Below, in pieces: positions 59,911 to 64,000 of a stretch of DNA of 64,000 bases. Every line of letters begins with the position of its first letter. The first letter of the stretch is position 1. Origin of the DNA: Siphonodentalium dalli. Lineage: Eukaryota > Mollusca > Scaphopoda > Gadilida > Siphonodentaliidae. Below the pieces are notes generated by a model that saw only the letters and a list, made by a program, of their open reading frames with translations, was not told the DNA's origin and made no database searches. The stretch spans positions 59,727,301 to 59,791,300 of the forward strand of contig CP136061.1 in the NCBI GenBank assembly GCA_032622095.1, read 5' to 3'. The position numbers were made by a program, and so were the translations under genes.

Positions 59911-59972
59911 GATGCTGCCACGATAAATTATTGAAAGTTGAGCTCAGCATTGTGTCACTTTTGTTGTTGTAC
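59911..59972 (-). pseudogene. Partial duplicate of exon 4
   Basis: The minus strand reads YNNKSDTMLSSTFNNLSWQ, matching exon 4 (YNNKSYTMSSTFNNLSWQ) with one substitution and one inserted codon. Similarity stops at both exon-internal ends, so splice sites are not duplicated. It lies in the intron between exons 2 and 3. Confidence 0.65.
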
Positions 59973-59999
59973 TTTTGTTGTATGGAATCGATATTGCGG

Positions 60000-61325
60000 A
60001 AGACAGTCAGTCGAGTGGAATTAAAGAAAAAGAACTGATAAAAAAAAGCTGAAAATAGACCACATTAACTGTTTTATGAAGGACGTTTTTGATGATACGA
60101 GATCAATCGGTGGTATTAATTAAACTAAGAACATATTGCAACGTCAAACGCAGATATGAGGTGGAACCGTATATTACCAATACCAAATCAGTTGATGCGA
60201 GAATTCTCTTCACAAGGTTACGCGTAAGTAATCACAAGATTGAGAAGGGAAGACACACAGCCCCGTCAGAAATAGAGGATAGAATATGTCCTGTCTGTAA
60301 TGCCCCGGTTCCATATTCCCGATTTTCTGTCCCGAATTAGTATATTCGGCACCAATTCGGGACCAGACCAAATCGGCAGCATTCGAGAGAATTCTGGACG
60401 AGTTTTATTCCAAAAGCCGCCGAACTGATGACAAAATTTAATCGTCCCGAACATTGCCGAGTATTCCAGAATGCTTCCGAATTTCTTCCCGAATGATAAA
60501 GAATTATCCCGAACTGATACCGAAATTTCGTGCGAGTAGCTGCCGAATTACCCAGATTACTACCGACTTGTTGCCGAATACCCCGAATCAATGCCGAACT
60601 GGTACCGAATTGATGCCGAATAAATACCGAATTGGTATTCAATTGCTGCCGAACGTCCCGAATCGATGCCGAATTTTGCAGATACACCGGATCTCAGTAT
60701 AAAAGCAGCCACACATGGCGAATTCGGGAATAAGCTACCGAATACTGCCGACTACTCCAGAATATCCACCCGAATATTGCCGAATACTGCCGACTACTCC
60801 CGAATAGGTGCCGAATTGCTCCCGAATTTTTCCCGATGATTGACAAATCGGGAGCGATTCGGCTTGGTTCCCGATAGTTTTGAACATTTCAAAACTGTCG
60901 GGAGCGGGCCCAGAATAGTCCCGAATCGACCCCGATAGCACCGATATCCCCGATCATGTTCGGGGGTAAAAATTCACTGTACCGACTCGTCCCGAACTTA
61001 CTCCACGATTTTTGCAAAATTATGATTCGGGAGTTATTCGGGAACATTCGGGGATATGGAACCGGGGCTTAAGACAAACTCGGTTGAGACCGAATCACAC
61101 TTTGTAATGAATTGTCCGGTATACGAAAACATTCGCATTAGTTGTTTCGCAGCAATAGGCAAGTATATAGCCGATTTCGATAGAATGACTGAAGACAATA
61201 AATTTAATTATATAATGGAAACTGGGCACGTTGATACCATATATATCATATGCGACATGATACGGGTCTTCTTTGAAAACGGCAGAGTTTATCAAGTGCA
61301 TATTAATTATAAGAACAACTTATGA
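60000..61325 (+). pseudogene. LINE reverse-transcriptase C-terminal fragment, interrupted
   Basis: The open part 60089-60302 reads KLRTYCNVKRRYEVEPYI, then ILFTRLRVSNHKIEKGRH and IEDRICPVCN. It resumes after the insertion (60303-61070) as VETESHFVMNCPVYENIR and continues to TGA at 61323-61325. This matches the order of the fragment at 4511-4893 (LRxSNHxxIExGRH, CxxC, HFxxxC) and belongs to the region downstream of the reverse transcriptase in non-LTR retrotransposons. Upstream sequence from about 60000 may be older LINE code with stops. It is dead through the insertion and 5' truncation, and lies antisense in an intron of the repeat-helix gene. Confidence 0.75.
60303..61070. mobile_element. 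0.77-kb element with ccgaat repeats, inserted in a LINE tail
   Basis: The ends CCCCGGTTCCATATTCCCGA and cggggatatggaaccgggg are inverted repeats of about 20 bases. The interior is a dense, irregular array of cccgaa/ttcggg words (tgccgaattactcccgaat-like) in both orientations. It splits one LINE reading frame cleanly. No target duplication was resolved. Open frames within it arise from the repeat. Confidence 0.75.
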
Positions 61326-61590
61326 GTGAGTATACTGAATAAAAAGTTTGACTGAGTCGGGATTTTGTTTAATTCATGCTATTATTGTACATGTATGTTT
61401 TATATTATATGTTATATGTTTGCAACTGCAAATTGTATCTTGTATAAAGTATCGTTATATTTTTCCTTTTCCTGTTTAGGGGTTATTACATGGTAACTCT
61501 CAGCGATTCGAGACGAACCCGTAAAATGTCCGGAACATTTATAGGTACATCTGAAAGTATTTTTGTTTGGCAATGGTCACATTTGTACCT

Positions 61591-61866
61591 TTAATCCTTT
61601 CAAGACTAGAGCTTCCTGAAATTTGGAAAACACATGGCTATGCCAATGCATTCTCCTATGTATGCGAGTCTCCCATAGGGAGCCTCGCATATATAAGAGA
61701 ATGCATTGGCCTAACAATATAGTTACACAGGGTTGTAACTTAATGTAACCCAGTACATTCTCTTATATATGCGATGCTCCCTATGGGAGACTCGCAATTA
61801 TATTAAAGAGAATGCACTGACACAGAGTCTGTAATGCTACGCCAGCTCCTGTCATCAATTGGTTAA
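61591..61866. mobile_element. piggyBac-like MITE A, copy 4
   Basis: TTAA at both ends; left tcctttcaagactagagctt, right gccagctcctgtcatcaattgg. Two hairpins of the gcattctcctatgtatgcga type. Slightly more diverged than copies 2 and 3. Confidence 0.8.
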
Positions 61867-61879
61867 AGTGTAGTGGGAG

Positions 61880-62060
61880 ATGTACTAAAGAACCCTCTCA
61901 ATACTTTAGAATATAGAATTAACTTTTAAAATAACAAAAACCTTCGGAATAGCGAACCTTCGGAATAGTGAACCTTCGGAATAGTGAACCTTCGGATTAG
62001 TGAACCTTCGGATTAGTGAACCTTCGGAATAGCGAACCTTCGGAATAGAGACATGTTCCC
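61880..62060. mobile_element. Truncated end of the iterated-TIR element
   Basis: Reverse complement of the left end of the element at 19885-21343: gtactaaagaaccctctcaa, seven iterations of gaaccttcggaatagc or gaaccttcggattagt, and the same terminus agagacatgttccc ending at 62060. It ends 19 bases from the donor site of exon 2 of the minus-strand gene. Confidence 0.8.
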
Positions 62061-62078
62061 GTTGATATACGTGCTAAC

Positions 62079-62914
62079 CTGGTATATCCCCGGCGCCATG
62101 AACCATATGGGACAAGATGCTTCTGGACTCGTTTTCTTCGCCATTTCCCACGTCGACATCCTCAGTTTTGGTGACGAGTCTGACCTCAGGCTGCCCATGG
62201 CCGTTCACCGATTTCGCCTGCTCGATCTCCCGGAACGCATTTGGAATAACCACATTCTGTATAAGGTCATCCATATTACGTTCTTGCTCTTCAATGATCT
62301 CCAATTCCACCTCATGGAGAGCACGGGGTATTATAAGGTCAGCACATAACCATTTAGCTTCATAAGCCAACTCCTTTTCGAATAAAGCTTTTTGTTTCTC
62401 ATTTTCGTATTGCTTTACTGCATTGTGGATCACTATGTTTTGTACAAAATCCTTAGCAAACGCTAAGACTCTTCTCTCTTCTTCCTCTTCTTCAATTTCC
62501 AACACAGCCATCTTCATTACGTTTCCCACTAGCAATTTAGCCTGCTGACTTCTCTCTTGTTCTCTCTCCTCTTCTATCTCAAATACGGCGGCCTGAATGG
62601 CATCACTTGCTAACTCTTTAGCTTGTTGTATAATAGCCTCTTGTTTCGTTCTTATTTCTTATTCAACCTCGTCTATCGCTTCTGGAATGATTCCACTAAC
62701 CAACATGCAAACAGCCGTCCCAATTTCTCTTTCCTTCTGATCCTCTCGTTCTCTAATAACGCTATAGACTCTTTCCAGCATACATTCGATCACATCCACG
62801 ATTCCTTCTCTTTTATACTTCTTTATTGACCCCGGTAAGATAACTTCCTTAACATATCTTTTCCCCAGCATCTTATCGATCTCTTCCTTTAGGTCAGGAT
62901 ACTTTCGTTCGTTC
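62079..62914 (-). CDS. Repeat-helix gene (AKAP-like amphipathic repeats), coding exon 2
   Basis: Main exon of a six-exon gene whose exons join in phase over 435 codons. Acceptor is tttgattctcag before 62914, donor ccag|gttagc after 62079. About eight copies of a 15-residue amphipathic module (hydrophobic pair, two variable, hydrophobic triplet, often Pro, small residue, hydrophobic, then E-x-E) start near residues 25, 48, 75, 105, 132, 161, 194 and 222; examples are MLVSGIIPEAIDEVE, FVQNIVIHNAVKQYE and LCADLIIPRALHEVE. Glu-rich spacers separate them. The pattern resembles helices of A-kinase anchoring proteins that dock PKA regulatory subunits or other dimerisation/docking folds; that is inference. 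Codon 90 (62659-62661) is TAA where sibling repeats have Glu. Otherwise the frame is open. The gene is unrecognised. Confidence 0.78.
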
Positions 62915-63802
62915 CTGAGAATCAAACAAAAAACGATGTTCATTTTATATATAGATATGAAACATATCAGTCAGTTTCATCTTCGCGTGACGGCAAGTGA
63001 ACTGTATGTATCGCATAAACTTTCCCAGTTTCCTTACTGATATAGTTACATATTAACCAATACATAAATAATTATCGGCAATCGTCCAAATGGCAATTTC
63101 GTGATGAGTCGCTAGCCATATAAGGCCCTTTAATTAAAGGCACGTGAGGCCTTAGTTGTCGAAAATATTCATATTTGTTCCAATCACCGTAAACAGAAAA
63201 ACATTAAAACGCATACAGTTTCGTTCATATATACCATGACCATCGCGTAAACAGCATGTTATCATACATATTTACTATATTTTACCTAAGCAAGAGCCTG
63301 ATTGTGTTACAGAAGACAACACAATGCTGCTGGCTAATCACACACAAATGGCATAAACGCTCTTTATTCGTTCCATATCAGGAATTCACCCACAAAGAAC
63401 GCTCTTTATGTTTACCATCATAATATAAACAAACACAAGAAAAGTAACTTTTTATGCCTTTGTTTACATAACAATGGTCAAAAATATGACAATAACATAC
63501 TGTTTATGCGATATTTCTTATTTGTATACGGACAATGTCTGTCTACATTTTGTTGTTCTTTCTGTTTGTGGCGGTTTTTGACGGGTGGAAATATTTTCTC
63601 AGGATACCCACCGCCAAGGCCAACCGTACCTTTAAAGAGTATCATTCGGACAAGCGAAACATAATATTAAATGAGTTATATGTACATTTATATGTTCTCT
63701 CACACAAAACAAGACGTAAAGTCGAGAAAATTCGACCGCGGCAGCATTGCTATTACAAATTTCCTTGAACTTCTTTGAAAATCGATAATGATTTTTACTT
63801 AC
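62915..63802 (-). other. Intron 1 of the repeat-helix gene
   Basis: A GT-AG intron of 888 bases. It contains paired aacgctcttta / aaagaacgctctt words (63357-63410), also found near 33905 and 13755, suggesting a small dispersed repeat. A plus-strand 77-codon open stretch with a hydrophobic N terminus (63535-63768) is unsupported. Confidence 0.6.
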
Positions 63803-63816
63803 CGCAAGAAATTCAT
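63803..63816 (-). CDS. Repeat-helix gene, coding exon 1 (start)
   Basis: ATG at 63816-63814 opens MNFL plus two bases (cg), ending at donor cttgcg|gtaagt, a strong consensus. The two bases join the first base of exon 2 to give Arg, preserving frame. An in-frame start exon this short is plausible but rests on splice consensus and phase only. An antisense open frame (63535-63768) lies in the adjoining intron. Confidence 0.65.
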
Positions 63817-64000
63817 CCTGTTCTTGTGTTTTAGAATAATTTCAGCAACAAAATATATTAAATAACACGATAATTTTACAAATATAACAAACGATAGCTC
63901 AATACACATGTGTTCTGAAGCGCTTCTCTGAACTAAGATAATCACCGTGACGTTTAACGTTACCAGGACGTTGTCGATAACAACTACGGAGGGGGCGACA

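Noticed and set aside
60337-60941. Open frames with repeated RQQ/FGTSS-like words
   Set aside because: Generated by the cccgaat iterations of an inserted element.
63535-63768. 77-codon plus-strand frame with ATG and a hydrophobic N terminus like a signal peptide
   Set aside because: Lies antisense within intron 1 of the minus-strand gene and has no mature-region motif; the hydrophobic start alone is weak evidence.

Overview
This is an AT-rich animal genomic window, almost certainly from a marine invertebrate and most probably a lophotrochozoan such as a mollusc. The reasons are spliced genes with GT-AG introns, a BTB-Kelch gene, non-LTR retrotransposon tails, Helitron-like ends, and long dispersed repeats opening with 'gctcacctgagacgaagtctcc' or carrying 'catggccgccagcagccat' modules, of a style I associate with bivalve, gastropod and brachiopod genomes. 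The phylum is an inference; no species can be named.

Two spliced genes can be reconstructed. On the plus strand, three coding exons (32264-33257, 35714-36036, 39618-40112) join in phase to a 603-residue BTB-BACK-Kelch protein of the KLHL6/24/35 type, a probable Cullin-3 adaptor. On the minus strand, six coding exons (63816-63803, 62914-62079, 59803-59748, 59443-59323, 58411-58292, 57629-57472) join in phase over 435 codons. They give an unrecognised protein with about eight copies of a 15-residue amphipathic module, roughly every 28 residues, resembling the PKA-docking helices of A-kinase anchoring proteins. It has one in-frame TAA (62659-62661) inside the repeat array.

The rest is mobile or formerly mobile DNA. 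1-5.4 kb: decayed C2H2 zinc-finger arrays in a large inverted duplication, then a LINE tail splitting a 46-bp minisatellite. 8.9-12.7 kb: a decayed GIY-YIG fragment, dispersed repeats, about 32 copies of a 30-bp minisatellite, and TTAA-flanked elements. 13.6-19 kb: three inverted-repeat elements end to end, the last carrying a broken PHD-finger gene between iterated terminal repeats. 19.8-27 kb: an element with 9-bp target duplications interrupted by a second element with its own 9-bp duplication, and two hAT-like elements with 8-bp duplications. 27-29 kb and 43.8-46.6 kb: arrays of dispersed repeats. 29-43.6 kb, in and around the Kelch gene: mariner-like and piggyBac-like miniature elements, including one nested in another at TTAA. 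47-57 kb: foldback elements and a 5-kb element with long terminal inverted repeats holding a Helitron-like insertion. Introns of the minus-strand gene hold a LINE tail split by another element, a Helitron end, a TTAA element and a duplicated exon fragment.

No tRNA, rRNA or CRISPR locus was recognised. All calls come from reading the sequence; no database search was run.
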